A program made the translations under genes and the position numbers. The notes below the pieces were generated by a model. It was given only the letters and a program-made list of their open reading frames with translations. It was not told the DNA's origin and did not search any database. DNA of 64,000 bases, taken from the NCBI GenBank assembly GCA_016713085.1, contig JADJPV010000001.1:310001-374000 (forward strand), in the 5' to 3' direction. Each line of letters begins with the position of its first letter. Positions within the stretch are counted from its first letter, which is position 1. Positions 15,109 to 25,752 of the stretch are shown one piece after another. The stretch is from Chitinophagaceae bacterium. Its GTDB lineage: Bacteria > Bacteroidota > Bacteroidia > Chitinophagales > Chitinophagaceae.

Positions 15109-18100
15109 TTATTTTCCTGCAGCAATTGTCTGCGATCTTTTCAACAATGCTTTCTTGTAATCAGTTGGGAACACTTTTACAAAATGATGGAGTTGGTTTT
15201 CAAAATCACCCAGTACAAATTTTGCAACGGAGCTTCCCGTGTAATCAAAATGATTCTGAATCATCTGCTTCAACTCTTTTGCATCTTCTTCATTCAAAGG
15301 ATCCAGGTCAACCATTTCCTTATTGCAATTTTTGCTGAACTTCCGTTTCACATCATACACAAAAGCAACACCACCACTCATACCGGCAGCAAAGTTTCTT
15401 CCAGTATCGCCGAGTATCACAACTCTTCCTCCTGTCATGTATTCGCAACCATGATCACCCACACTTTCAACAACCACATTTGCACCTGAGTTACGAACTG
15501 CAAAACGTTCACCAGCTTTACCACGGATAAATGCTTCACCGCTTGTAGCACCATAAAAGGCAACATTACCGATGATGATATTTTCTTCAGCTGTATAGGT
15601 TGATGTTCTGTCAGGATAGATGATTAGTCTTGCCCCGCTTAATCCTTTACCGAAATAATCATTGGCATCACCTTCCAGTTCATGTGTAATACCATATGTA
15701 TTAAATGCACCAAAACTTTGACCGGCGGTTCCTTTGAATTTGAAATGAATCGTGTCTTCGGGCAAACCTTCAGCACGGTATTTTTTTGTAATCTCATTCG
15801 AAAGAATCGTTCCTGCTGTACTATCAGTATTCTTAATATCAAACGATGCAACAACTTTCTCCTTATTATCAATGGCAGGCTTTGCGGCTGCTAACAATTT
15901 CCAGTCAAGCACATCAGCTAAACCATGATCCTGTTCTTCTGTACAATACAACGAAGTGTGTGCTGCAGCTGGTTCTTTATATAAAATAGGCGACAGATCA
16001 AGCTTGCTGAATTTCCAGTGATGAATATTTTCTCTCATCTGCAAACTGTCAACCTGGCCAACCATTTCATTTACGGTTTTGAAACCAAGCTCTGCCATGA
16101 TCTCTCTCAATTCCTGAACAAGAAAACGGAAGAAATTCACCACATGATCTGCATTACCTGAAAAACGTTTACGTAATTCCGGATCCTGTGTTGCCACACC
16201 AACAGGGCAGGTATTCAAATGACATTTACGCATCATGATACAACCTTCCACAACTAATGCACCTGTTGCAACGCCCCATTCTTCTGCACCTAACAGTGCA
16301 GCGATTGCAATGTCACGACCTGTTTTCATTTGTCCATCGGCCTGTACAACAACACGGCTGCGTAATTTATTTTTTACTAAGGTCTGATGCGTTTCTGCCA
16401 ACCATAATTCCCATGGTAAACCTGCATGTTTAATAGATGAAACCGGTGATGCACCTGTACCACCATCAAATCCACTGATAAGAACAACATCTGCTTTTGC
16501 TTTTGTAACACCTGCAGCAATTGTACCTACACCTGCTTTACTTACCAGCTTTACATTGATACGTGCAGCACGGTTTGCATTCTTTAAATCAAAGATCAAT
16601 TGTGCAAGATCTTCAATAGAATAAATATCATGATGCGGTGGTGGTGAAATTAAACCAACACCCGGAGTTGAGTGACGGGTTTTACCAATCCATTCATCTA
16701 CTTTATGACCGGGTAACTGTCCACCTTCACCGGGTTTAGCACCCTGCGCCATTTTAATCTGCAATTCATCTGCCTCTGTGAGATACAAACTTGTTACACC
16801 AAAACGTGCAGATGCAACCTGCTTAATAGCAGAACGCATGCTGTCTCCATTCGGCAAACGGTCATATCTTCTTTCATCTTCACCACCTTCACCTGTATTG
16901 CTTTTTCCACCTAAGCGATTCATAGCAATAGCAAGTGTTGTATGTGCTTCCCATGAAATAGAACCAAAGCTCATCGCCCCTGTTGCAAACCGTCTGAAAA
17001 TATTTTCAGCAGGTTCCACTTCATCAATACTGATGGAAGGACGGTTACGTTTAAAGTCAAATAAACTTCTGAGTGTTGCGGCTTTCTCACTCTGATCGTT
17101 TACATGCTTTGAATATTTTTTGAATGTTGCATAATCATTCATCTTAGTTGAGTACTGCAACAAATGAATACTTGTTGGATTGAAGAGATGGAACTCCCCT
17201 TTACGCTTCCACTGATATACACCACCAACAGGTAAACGGTCAACTGGAATATCTTTTTTGCTGAAAGCAAAATAATGTTTCGCTAATGCTTCTCTTGCAA
17301 TTTCTTCCAGTCCAATTCCCTGGATGCGGCTGGTAGCACCGGTGAAATATTTATCAACCACTTCCTGGTTGATACCAAGGATTTCAAAGATCTGTGCGCC
17401 CTGGTATGATTGCAGCGTAGAGATACCCATCTTTGAAAATACTTTCAGCAAACCATCGCACAATGATTTGATATAATTATAGCGTAATGCATCCCAATCC
17501 AAATCAGTCTGCAATTGACCATTCACTTTCATGTTGCGGATGGTAGCCAATGCTAAGTATGGATTGATGGCAGTTGCACCAAATGCAATTAAACAGGCGA
17601 AGTGATGTACTTCCCAAACATCTCCGGCTTCAACAACAATACCCACCTGTCCACGCAATCCTTTACGGATCAAATGATGATGAACAGCTGCAGTAGCTAA
17701 TAAAGAAGGAATAGAAACGTGGTCGCTGTCAACAGCACGGTCGCAGAGAATCAATACTTCAAAACCATCGTGTACTGCATCTTCTGCATAACGGCAGATA
17801 CGGTCTATTCCATCTTTTAACGAACCCGGTTTGCCATCAGCACGAAAATAGATCTGGATTGTTTTTGCCTGGAAAATTCCTGTATCAATACTTCTGATTT
17901 TTTCCAGTTCAGTACTTGTAAGAATCGGTTGCTTCAATGCCACGGTATGACAATGCATCGGAGATTCTTCCAACAGGTTACCGTTATTACCAACAAATGC
18001 AGCCAAACTCATCACCATCCTTTCACGGATTGGATCAATCGGCGGGTTAGTAACCTGCGCAAATAATTGTTTGAAGTAAGAAGATAAATGCTGCGGCTGA

Positions 18101-19638
18101 TCGCTTAACACAGCTAAGGGAGTATCGGTTCCCATTGAACCAATCGGTTCTTTACCATCCAGTGCCATTGGCTTAATGATGGTGTCAATATCTTCTGTTG
18201 AATATCCAAATGCTTTCTGATATTTTAAAATACTTTCATCACTGAGATGAGTAAACGCTACTCTTGGTTCAGGCAATTCTTCCAAACGAATCTTGTTCTG
18301 ATTCAGCCAATCACCGTAAGGTTTTTGTGAGCAGATGGTTTCTTTCAGTTCTTCATCGCTGATGATGCGTCCCTGTTCCATATCCACCACAAACATTTTA
18401 CCCGGATGTAATCTTCCTTTCTTGATGATTGTTTTCGGATCAACCCAAACAACTCCTGTTTCACTTGCCATGATTACACGGTCATCGGTTGTAATGCAGT
18501 AACGTGAAGGGCGGAGACCATTTCTATCTAAGGTTGCACCAATAATTTTTCCATCGGTGAATGAAATGGAAGCCGGACCATCCCAGGGTTCCATAATAGA
18601 TGCATGGTATTCATAAAATGCTTTCTTCACCGGATCCATCTGATCATTACCATCCCATGCTTCAGGAATCAGCATCATCATTACATGCGGCAAACTGCGG
18701 CCTGTCATTGCCAGCAATTCAATCATGTTATCAAGACATGCAGAATCAGACTGACCACCAGTGATGATGGGCAGCAGCATTTCCATTTCTACCTGTGAAA
18801 AGTTGGGAGAAGTAAATCCATGCTCACTTGATTTCAACCAGTTGAGGTTTCCCTGCAACGTATTGATTTCACCATTGTGTGCAATAAAGCGGAATGGCTG
18901 TGCCAGTTTCCATGAAGGGAATGTGTTGGTTGCAAAACGGCTGTGTACCAAACCAAAAGCACTCACTACTCTTTTATTGCTGAGATCTGGAAAATAACCA
19001 CGTACCTGTCCACTGGTTAACTGTCCTTTGTAAACAATTGTTTTATACGATAATGATGTGATATAAAAACCAATCGAATCTTTCTTAACTGTACTGTTGA
19101 TGAGATGTGTTGCATGATTGCGCAGCACAAACAACTTGCGTTCAAATTCATCAGGATTTGTGATATGATCTGGACATGCAACAAATACATGTTCCATTTC
19201 AGGTTCAACACTTAATGCAGTCGGGCCAATACCATCGGGATTAACAGGAACTTTTCTGTAAGTAAGAATTTCCAATCCCAGTTTTTCAGCAGTACGGTTG
19301 AAAATATCACGGCACTCTTCCCTTAATTTTATTTCCCTTGGAAAGAAGATTACACCTACACCATATTTTCCAAACGAAGGAAGATGAACGCCAAGCTTCA
19401 AGCATTCTTCAAAGAAAAATTCATGCGGGGTCTGAATCATAATACCTGCACCATCGCCTGTATTATTTTCACAGCCACATGCACCACGATGTTCCATGTT
19501 TTCCAACACAGTCAACGCATCACTGATATGTTGATGGGATTTATGACCTTTTATACTGGCCACGAAACCGATACCACATGCATCATGTTCAAATGCCGGG
19601 TCGTATAAACCTTTGTTGCCTGCCATTCTGCTTTGCAA
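15109..19638 (-). CDS. gltB: Glutamate synthase large subunit
   Basis: The 1509-residue protein makes two glutamates from glutamine and 2-oxoglutarate. Order of domains: class II glutamine amidotransferase with nucleophile Cys21 after a 20-residue propeptide (HDACGIGF), central domain, FMN-binding synthase domain (about 800-1180) with PGEGGQLPGHKV and SGFDGGTGASP, the 3Fe-4S cysteines in CIMMRKCHLNTCPVGVATQ, and the C-terminal GxGxG beta-helix (about 1230-1490). Length is normal and no disruptions are seen. gltD follows directly. Located downstream of ilvC in the same direction, it may share nitrogen or amino acid control with the ilv genes. Confidence 0.97.
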   Translation of the reverse strand: MQSRMAGNKGLYDPAFEHDACGIGFVASIKGHKSHQHISDALTVLENMEHRGACGCENNTGDGAGIMIQTPHEFFFEECLKLGVHLPSFGKYGVGVIFFPREIKLREECRDIFNRTAEKLGLEILTYRKVPVNPDGIGPTALSVEPEMEHVFVACPDHITNPDEFERKLFVLRNHATHLINSTVKKDSIGFYITSLSYKTIVYKGQLTSGQVRGYFPDLSNKRVVSAFGLVHSRFATNTFPSWKLAQPFRFIAHNGEINTLQGNLNWLKSSEHGFTSPNFSQVEMEMLLPIITGGQSDSACLDNMIELLAMTGRSLPHVMMMLIPEAWDGNDQMDPVKKAFYEYHASIMEPWDGPASISFTDGKIIGATLDRNGLRPSRYCITTDDRVIMASETGVVWVDPKTIIKKGRLHPGKMFVVDMEQGRIISDEELKETICSQKPYGDWLNQNKIRLEELPEPRVAFTHLSDESILKYQKAFGYSTEDIDTIIKPMALDGKEPIGSMGTDTPLAVLSDQPQHLSSYFKQLFAQVTNPPIDPIRERMVMSLAAFVGNNGNLLEESPMHCHTVALKQPILTSTELEKIRSIDTGIFQAKTIQIYFRADGKPGSLKDGIDRICRYAEDAVHDGFEVLILCDRAVDSDHVSIPSLLATAAVHHHLIRKGLRGQVGIVVEAGDVWEVHHFACLIAFGATAINPYLALATIRNMKVNGQLQTDLDWDALRYNYIKSLCDGLLKVFSKMGISTLQSYQGAQIFEILGINQEVVDKYFTGATSRIQGIGLEEIAREALAKHYFAFSKKDIPVDRLPVGGVYQWKRKGEFHLFNPTSIHLLQYSTKMNDYATFKKYSKHVNDQSEKAATLRSLFDFKRNRPSISIDEVEPAENIFRRFATGAMSFGSISWEAHTTLAIAMNRLGGKSNTGEGGEDERRYDRLPNGDSMRSAIKQVASARFGVTSLYLTEADELQIKMAQGAKPGEGGQLPGHKVDEWIGKTRHSTPGVGLISPPPHHDIYSIEDLAQLIFDLKNANRAARINVKLVSKAGVGTIAAGVTKAKADVVLISGFDGGTGASPVSSIKHAGLPWELWLAETHQTLVKNKLRSRVVVQADGQMKTGRDIAIAALLGAEEWGVATGALVVEGCIMMRKCHLNTCPVGVATQDPELRKRFSGNADHVVNFFRFLVQELREIMAELGFKTVNEMVGQVDSLQMRENIHHWKFSKLDLSPILYKEPAAAHTSLYCTEEQDHGLADVLDWKLLAAAKPAIDNKEKVVASFDIKNTDSTAGTILSNEITKKYRAEGLPEDTIHFKFKGTAGQSFGAFNTYGITHELEGDANDYFGKGLSGARLIIYPDRTSTYTAEENIIIGNVAFYGATSGEAFIRGKAGERFAVRNSGANVVVESVGDHGCEYMTGGRVVILGDTGRNFAAGMSGGVAFVYDVKRKFSKNCNKEMVDLDPLNEEDAKELKQMIQNHFDYTGSSVAKFVLGDFENQLHHFVKVFPTDYKKALLKRSQTIAAGK

Positions 19639-19726
19639 GTTTTTATATGAATAAAATAGTTAAACAGCGTTTCTAACGGTAGCAAGCAATCGTCTAAAAT
19701 TACCAAATTTATTAACTAACAAACGT

Positions 19727-19775
19727 TCTGGCACCTTTCGTATTTCTAACACTCAACTAACAGCAGGGTGCCAGA
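19727..19775. promoter_or_regulatory. Long-loop hairpin between ilvC and gltB
   Basis: A 9-bp stem (TCTGGCACC at 19727-19735, GGTGCCAGA at 19767-19775) encloses a 31-nt loop with repeated GTTAG words on the minus strand. There is no T-run on either side, so it is not a standard terminator. It may be a REP-like palindrome or a processing site between the two transcripts. Confidence 0.4.
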
Positions 19776-19805
19776 CATATTCCTTTTCTCTCAATCTCTG
19801 TTGCT

Positions 19806-21290
19806 TTATGCCTCAGTATTAATCACTTTCATATCCGTCATCGCCTGTCTTAACACAGTACCCACTTTTTCTACGGGATGTGAGCGGAGAATATGATTTA
19901 CTGCAATTAATGCTTTATTATCAACTCCGGCATCCTTGCCTGTGTTGTAATTAGTACCAATTACATCTTTATCAATGGTTGTCATAAATTCTTTCAGCAA
20001 TGGTTTTGCTGCATGATCAAACAGGTAGCAACCGTATTCAGCTGTATCAGAAATAACACGGTTCATTTCATACAGTTTCTTACGGGCAATTGTATTGGCG
20101 ATCAATGGTGTTTCATGTAATGATTCATAATAAGCAGATTCAGCTTTAATTCCTGCTTCCACCATTGTTTCAAATGCCAGTTCCACACATGCACGTACAA
20201 AAGCAACCATGAGCAAACCATTATCAAAGAATTCCTGTTCAGAAATTTTTGCTGTAGTTGGGGCTGTTTTTTCAAAAGCTGTTTCGCCGGTTGCAGCACG
20301 CCATGTAAGCAGGTTCTTATCATCATTGGCCCAATCAGCCATCATGGTTGAAGAGAATTCACCGCTCATGATATCATCCTGGTGTTTCTGGAACAACGGA
20401 CGTAAAATATTTTTTAATTCGGTTGATAATTCAAATGCTTTCAATTTTGCAGGATTTGATAAACGATCGAGCATTGCAGTAACGCCACCATGCTTTAATG
20501 CTTCTGTAATTACTTCCCAGCCATACTGAATCAGTTTTGCAGCATAGCCCGGTTCAATTCCTTTTTGCACCATTTTATCAAAACATAAAATAGAACCTGT
20601 TTGTAACACACCGCACAAAATAGTTTGCTCACCCATCAGATCTGATTTTACTTCAGCTACAAATGATGAACGTAATACACCAGCACGGTGACCACCTGTT
20701 GCAGCAGCATATGCTTTTGCCTGTGCCAATCCCTTTCCTTCAGGATCATTTTCAGGATGCACTGCAATTAATGTAGGCACACCAAAACCTCTTTTATATT
20801 CTTCTCTAACTTCTGTACCCGGGCACTTTGGTGCTACCATGATCACAGTAATATCTTTTCTTATCTGAGTTCCTTCTTCAACAATATTAAAACCATGTGA
20901 GTAAGAAAGTGTGGATCCCTTTTTCATCAATGGCATAATTGCTTTAACAACTGCAGTATGCTGTTTATCAGGAGTAAGATTCAATACCAGGTCAGCTGAT
21001 GGAATCAGTTCTTCGTATGTACCAACTGTAAACCCATTTTCTGTTGCATTTTTCCATGATGCACGTTTGGCTTCAATTGCTTCTTTACGTAAAGTGTAAG
21101 CAATATCCAGACCTGAATCCCTCATGTTCAAACCCTGGTTCAAACCCTGGGCACCACAGCCAACAATAACGATCTTCTTTCCTTTTAATACATTCACACC
21201 ATCCGCAAACTCACTATAGTTCATAAACTCACAAACACCTAACTGATTTAATTTTTCCCTGAGCGGCAGTGTGTTAAAATAATTTGCCAT
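19806..21290 (-). CDS. ilvC: Ketol-acid reductoisomerase (class II)
   Basis: The 494-residue enzyme isomerises and reduces acetolactate or acetohydroxybutyrate with NADPH and Mg2+. It has the class II (long, E. coli-like) length. The Rossmann motif is VGCGAQGLNQGLNMRDSG (about 43-60), the metal-site region APKCPGTEVREEYKRGFGVP (about 153-172), and the C-terminal part carries the duplicated knotted domain (ANTIARKKLYEMNRVISDTAEYG). It is downstream of ilvN with a 70-bp gap. No disruptions are seen. Confidence 0.96.
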   Translation of the reverse strand: MANYFNTLPLREKLNQLGVCEFMNYSEFADGVNVLKGKKIVIVGCGAQGLNQGLNMRDSGLDIAYTLRKEAIEAKRASWKNATENGFTVGTYEELIPSADLVLNLTPDKQHTAVVKAIMPLMKKGSTLSYSHGFNIVEEGTQIRKDITVIMVAPKCPGTEVREEYKRGFGVPTLIAVHPENDPEGKGLAQAKAYAAATGGHRAGVLRSSFVAEVKSDLMGEQTILCGVLQTGSILCFDKMVQKGIEPGYAAKLIQYGWEVITEALKHGGVTAMLDRLSNPAKLKAFELSTELKNILRPLFQKHQDDIMSGEFSSTMMADWANDDKNLLTWRAATGETAFEKTAPTTAKISEQEFFDNGLLMVAFVRACVELAFETMVEAGIKAESAYYESLHETPLIANTIARKKLYEMNRVISDTAEYGCYLFDHAAKPLLKEFMTTIDKDVIGTNYNTGKDAGVDNKALIAVNHILRSHPVEKVGTVLRQAMTDMKVINTEA

Positions 21291-21360
21291 TTTGAATTTT
21301 CTGTTTTGTTTTTATTGTTATTAACTTATTTAATGATAACCCTATTTTAGTTTCGCTTAG

Positions 21361-21951
21361 TTACATTGTGAATACTTCATCATGTTTATCAAGGAATTCG
21401 TTTTCAATTACCTCTTCACTTGGTTCTTTGTATTCAAATTCCTTCAGCTTGTTATGGAAACCATCACTATCTTTAATGATAGCGATTCTTGCACTCCGTA
21501 CAAACTCAATCAAACCAAATGGTTCCAGCACTTTAATGAAATTATCAGTCTCTTCACGATGACCTGCCACTTCAAACACGGTATAATCTTTCCTGATCAC
21601 AACTGCTTTTGCACCATACTGACTTAACAGCCTTTCTACCTTCACCTGTTCAGCAATTACCTCCGTAGGTACTTTATACATAGCCAGTTCCTGCCACACA
21701 ATTTCATCGTTGGTGTTATAATATGCTTTTAATACTTCCACCTGCTTTTCAATCTGACGGCAGATCTTACTTACTACATCTTCTGTTTCATTAATTACAA
21801 TTGTGAAACGGTGAACACTGTCCACTTCACTGGGTGAAGTGTTCAGACTTTCCATATTGATCTTTCTTCTTGAGAAGATGATCGCAATACGGTTCAGCAA
21901 ACCAATTTGATTTTCCGTATAAACTGTTATTGTGTATTCCTGCTTTTCCAT
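21361..21951 (-). CDS. ilvN: Acetolactate synthase regulatory subunit
   Basis: The 196-residue protein begins with an ACT domain (about 4-78: TITVYTENQIGLLNRIAIIFSRR and NMESLNTSPSE), which binds valine for feedback control. A second ferredoxin-like domain (about 85-165) follows and activates the catalytic subunit. The length is typical of small subunits. Oddly, a separate ABM-fold gene stands between it and ilvB. Confidence 0.93.
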   Translation of the reverse strand: MEKQEYTITVYTENQIGLLNRIAIIFSRRKINMESLNTSPSEVDSVHRFTIVINETEDVVSKICRQIEKQVEVLKAYYNTNDEIVWQELAMYKVPTEVIAEQVKVERLLSQYGAKAVVIRKDYTVFEVAGHREETDNFIKVLEPFGLIEFVRSARIAIIKDSDGFHNKLKEFEYKEPSEEVIENEFLDKHDEVFTM

Positions 21952-21959
21952 AAAATAAT

Positions 21960-22250
21960 TTAAAAAATTCGTTTATAATGTTCCACTACCGGAAACGGAT
22001 CATAAAAATGATGTAACAATTTTTTCCATTCTTTATACCCTTCGCTTTGCCTGAAACCTATTGTATGATCTTCGACTGTTCTCCAGCGAACGACCAGTAA
22101 ATATTTATCATTCTCTTCCATACACTGCTGCAACTCATGTTGTATATATCCATTCATCGATTCTATTATTGGCTGTGCAGCAATAAAAGATTCTTCAAAT
22201 TCAGCAGAATGCCCGGGTCGTATTTTTAAAACAGCTACTTCAGTTATCAT
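21960..22250 (-). CDS. ABM-domain protein (antibiotic biosynthesis monooxygenase fold)
   Basis: The 96-residue protein has the dimeric alpha-beta barrel layout of YgiN/ABM proteins: ITEVAVLKIRPGHSAEFEESF at the start, YIQHELQQCMEENDKYLLVVRW in the middle (about 35-56) and HHFYDPFPVVEHYKRI at the end. Family members are quinol monooxygenases, heme-degrading proteins or uncharacterised. It is 8 bp from ilvN and 51 bp after ilvB, clearly inside the BCAA operon. Its role there is unknown. Confidence 0.75.
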   Translation of the reverse strand: MITEVAVLKIRPGHSAEFEESFIAAQPIIESMNGYIQHELQQCMEENDKYLLVVRWRTVEDHTIGFRQSEGYKEWKKLLHHFYDPFPVVEHYKRIF

Positions 22251-22264
22251 TTACTATTTTCTTT

Positions 22265-22299
22265 AACCGCCGTCAGGGTTTGCAACCGCTGCCGGGGTT
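22265..22299. repeat. Tandem pair of 16-bp imperfect palindromes
   Basis: AACCGCCGTCAGGGTT (22265-22280) and AACCGCTGCCGGGGTT (22284-22299) are related units 19 bp apart in the short gap between ilvB and the ABM gene. Each has AACC...GGTT ends. They may be REP-like or an intercistronic RNA structure. Confidence 0.4.
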
Positions 22300-22301
22300 T
22301 A

Positions 22302-24049
22302 TTAAATTTCATCCTTTGAAAGAACAACTTCTGCAACCCCTTTACCCTGCGGCACCATTGGGAATACATTATTTTCTTTTCCCACCATCACTTCCAGCAG
22401 ATAACTGCCTTCATGATCGATCATAGTTTGCAAAGCCGCTTTTAATCCGGGACGTTCTGAAATACTTTGTCCGGGAATACCATATCCCTTTGCCACCTGA
22501 ACAAAATCGGGGCTCTGGATATCAACAAATGAGTAACGCTTTTCATGGAATAACTGCTGCCACTGGCGCACCATTCCGAGAAACTGATTATTGAGAATTA
22601 ATAATTTTACGTTTGGTTTGAATTGCATTATGGTTCCTAACTCCTGTATCGTCATCTGGAAACCACCATCACCGATTACTGCAATTACTGTACGATCAGG
22701 ATCGCCATATGCAGCACCGATTGCTGCAGGCAATGCATAACCCATTGTTCCCAATCCGCCACTGGTGATATTACTTTTTGTGCGGTTCATTTTTGCATAA
22801 CGGCAGGCTACCATCTGGTGCTGACCAACATCTGTTACAATAATCGCTTCACCTTTTGTGATTTCATTTACCAGTGAAATCACTTCGCCCATGGTTAAGA
22901 TATCAGTAGTTGGATGAAGCTCTTCATTAATGCAAACAGATTTTTCTTTATCCATGCAATCATGAAATTTCTGTAACCACTGCGGATATACTTTCGATTT
23001 AACCAATGCAGTGAGCATCGGTAATGTTTCTTTACAATCGCCCCAAACAGGAACAGTTGTTTTTACATTCTTATCAATTTCCGATGGGTCGATATCGAGA
23101 TGAATCACTTTCGCCTGTTTGGCATATTTATCTAATCTTCCTGTAACACGATCATCGAAACGCATACCAACAGCAATCAGCACATCACATTCATTCGTTA
23201 ATAGGTTAGGGCCGTAGTTACCATGCATTCCCAGCATACCAACTGCCAATGGATGATCTGTTGGAATTGCACTCATTCCCATGATTGTCCATGCAGAAGG
23301 AATCCCTGCTTTTTCAATAAACTGTTTGAATTCTTTTCTGCTTTACCAAGAATTACTCCCTGGCCAAAAATCACAAAAGGACGCTGAGCTTCATTGATGA
23401 GCTTTGCAGCTTCTTCAACATATTTCTTACGCACAATTGGTTTGGGGCGATAACTTCTGATATGATTACACTTTGTATAACCTTCATAATCGAACAACTG
23501 CAATTGAGCATTCTTTGTAATATCAATCAGCACTGGTCCTGGTCTTCCGCTGCCGGCAATATAAAATGCTTTTGCTAATGCCGCAGGAATTTCAGAAGCA
23601 TCTGTTACCTGGTGATTCCATTTAGTAACAGGTGTAGTAATGTTGATCACATCTGTTTCCTGGAATGCATCTGTACCAAGCAAATGAGCAAATACCTGTC
23701 CTGTAATACACACAACCGGAGTTGAATCGATCATCGCATCAGCTAAACCTGTTACAAGATTTGTTGCACCGGGACCACTTGTTGCAAACACAACACCTGT
23801 TCTGTTGCCTGCTCTTGCAAAACCCTGAGCTGCATGAATAGCTCCCTGTTCATGGCGAACAAGGATATGCTGTAAACGGTCATGATAATCGTACAATGCA
23901 TCATAGATCGGCATGATGGCTCCGCCGGGATATCCAAATACAGTTGTAACACCCTCGTTTACGAGTGCATCCATTACTGCCTGGCCACCGGTTACTGATT
24001 GTATTTTCTTTTCAGTCAATTTCTGTTCTTTTACTTCAAGCGTTTCCAT
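22302..24049 (-). CDS. ilvB: Acetolactate synthase catalytic subunit, one frameshift
   Basis: The thiamine-diphosphate enzyme condenses pyruvate with pyruvate or 2-oxobutyrate. From the ATG at 24049 (METLEVKEQKL) it shows FGYPGGAIMPIYDAL and RHEQGAIHAAQGFARA with the catalytic Glu (about 60-90). The second part holds GDGGFQMTIQELGTI and NNQFLGMVRQWQQ, the ThDP/Mg motif. Around 23333 one C (plus strand) is missing next to GAATTC; restoring it rejoins KAEKEFKQFIEKAGIPSAW. About 582 residues when restored, the normal length. ilvD ends 20 bp upstream. A base-calling error is likely, but a real mutation would abolish the pathway. Confidence 0.9.
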
Positions 24050-24069
24050 AACAATGATTTTAAAATTCG

Positions 24070-25752
24070 TTAAGCTTCGTCTGTTACACAACCTTCACTT
24101 GCATCTTTTACAACCCGTGCATATTTAAAGAGTACACCTTTTGTTGCTTTCAGAGCTGGTTGTTTCCATTTCTTTCTTCTTTCGGCAATCACTTCATCAG
24201 CAACTTTGAGGTTTATTTTATTGGAAGTTGCATCCAGTTCAATAATGTCATCATCCTGTACCAGTGCAATCAAACCTCCTTCAAATGCTTCCGGAGTGAT
24301 GTGACCGACGACAAAACCATGTGAGCCACCGCTGAATCTCCCATCAGTAATCAATGCCACATCTTTACCTAAACCTGCTCCTGTTATAGCCGAAGTTGGT
24401 TTCAGCATTTCAGGCATGCCAGGTGCACCTTTCGGACCTTCATATCTTATGACCACCACATCTCCTTTTTTCACTCTACCATTTGCAATACCTTCCACCA
24501 AATGTTTTTCTCCATCAAATACTCTTGCCGGACCTTCGAAACGTTCGCCTTCCTTTCCACTGATTTTTGCAACGCTTCCTTTTTCAGCCAGGTTGCCATA
24601 TAGAATCTGTAAATGACCCGTTGCTTTCAATGGCGTTTCTAACGGATAAATTATTTTTTGTGTGTCGAAGTTTATGGGTTCAGTATCTTTTAAATTTTCT
24701 GCCACTGTTTTTCCTGTTACTGTTAAACAATCGCCATGCAGCAACCCTTTATCCAGTAAATATTTCATTACGGCAGGTACTCCGCCATGTGCATGTAACT
24801 CCTGCATTAAATATTTTCCACTCGGTTTAAAATCAGCCAGTACAGGTGTTTTATCACTGATGCATTGAAAATCATCCTGAGTAAGATCAACATCAACGCT
24901 TTTAGCCATTGCAATTAAATGCAATACAGCATTCGTGCTTCCGCCAAATATCATCACAGTAACAATTGCATTTTCAAATGCTTTTTTTGTCATGATGTCT
25001 CTCGGCTTAATATCTTTTTCAAGCAATAACTTTATTGCTTTACCTGCATCGAGGCATTCTGTTTGTTTATCATCGCTGATGGCTGGGTTAGAAGAAGAAT
25101 AAGGTAAACTCATTCCCAATGCTTCAATTGCAGCAGCCATTGTATTAGCAGTATACATTCCTCCGCATGCACCAGCGCCGGGGCAACTGTGTTTCACTAC
25201 TTCTTTAAAATCTTCAGGAGTGATGGTGCCGGATAATTTTTTTCCCAATGCCTCAAAAGCAGAAATAATATTCAGTTCTTCTCCTTTATGATGACCAGGA
25301 GCAATGGTTCCGCCATACACCATAATAGAAGGACGGTTTAAACGACCCATCGCCATAATAGCGCCCGGCATATTTTTATCACAGCCCGGCAATGCAATTA
25401 ATCCATCATAATAAAATCCACCACAAACACTTTCAATACTGTCTGCAATTAAATCACGGCTCACCAGCGAATAACGCATACCGTCCGTACCATTGCTGAT
25501 ACCATCGCTGATACCAATCGTATTAAAAATCAATCCCACTAAATCATTTGCCCACACTCCTTCTTTCACCACTTTAGCAAGATCATTCAAGTGCATATTG
25601 CAGGTGTTACCATCGTAACCCATGCTTGCAATACCAACCTGTGCTTTTTTTAAATCTTCGTCTGTTAATCCAATGCCGTACAACATGGCCTGTGCAGCCG
25701 GTTGTGTTTCATCCTGCGTTAAAATCTTCGAGTATTTGTTTAATTCGCTCAT
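24070..25752 (-). CDS. ilvD: Dihydroxy-acid dehydratase
   Basis: The 560-residue Fe-S enzyme dehydrates dihydroxy-isovalerate and -methylvalerate to the 2-oxo acids. Cluster-binding cysteines occur in GNTCNMHL (about 49-56), GCDKNMPGAIMAMGR (about 119-133) and CPGAGACGGMYTANTMAAA (about 191-209). The C-terminal GRFSGGSHGFVVGHITPEA block is diagnostic. Its start overlaps the ilvE stop (25749-25752), showing tight coupling. Intact. Confidence 0.97.
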   Translation of the reverse strand: MSELNKYSKILTQDETQPAAQAMLYGIGLTDEDLKKAQVGIASMGYDGNTCNMHLNDLAKVVKEGVWANDLVGLIFNTIGISDGISNGTDGMRYSLVSRDLIADSIESVCGGFYYDGLIALPGCDKNMPGAIMAMGRLNRPSIMVYGGTIAPGHHKGEELNIISAFEALGKKLSGTITPEDFKEVVKHSCPGAGACGGMYTANTMAAAIEALGMSLPYSSSNPAISDDKQTECLDAGKAIKLLLEKDIKPRDIMTKKAFENAIVTVMIFGGSTNAVLHLIAMAKSVDVDLTQDDFQCISDKTPVLADFKPSGKYLMQELHAHGGVPAVMKYLLDKGLLHGDCLTVTGKTVAENLKDTEPINFDTQKIIYPLETPLKATGHLQILYGNLAEKGSVAKISGKEGERFEGPARVFDGEKHLVEGIANGRVKKGDVVVIRYEGPKGAPGMPEMLKPTSAITGAGLGKDVALITDGRFSGGSHGFVVGHITPEAFEGGLIALVQDDDIIELDATSNKINLKVADEVIAERRKKWKQPALKATKGVLFKYARVVKDASEGCVTDEA

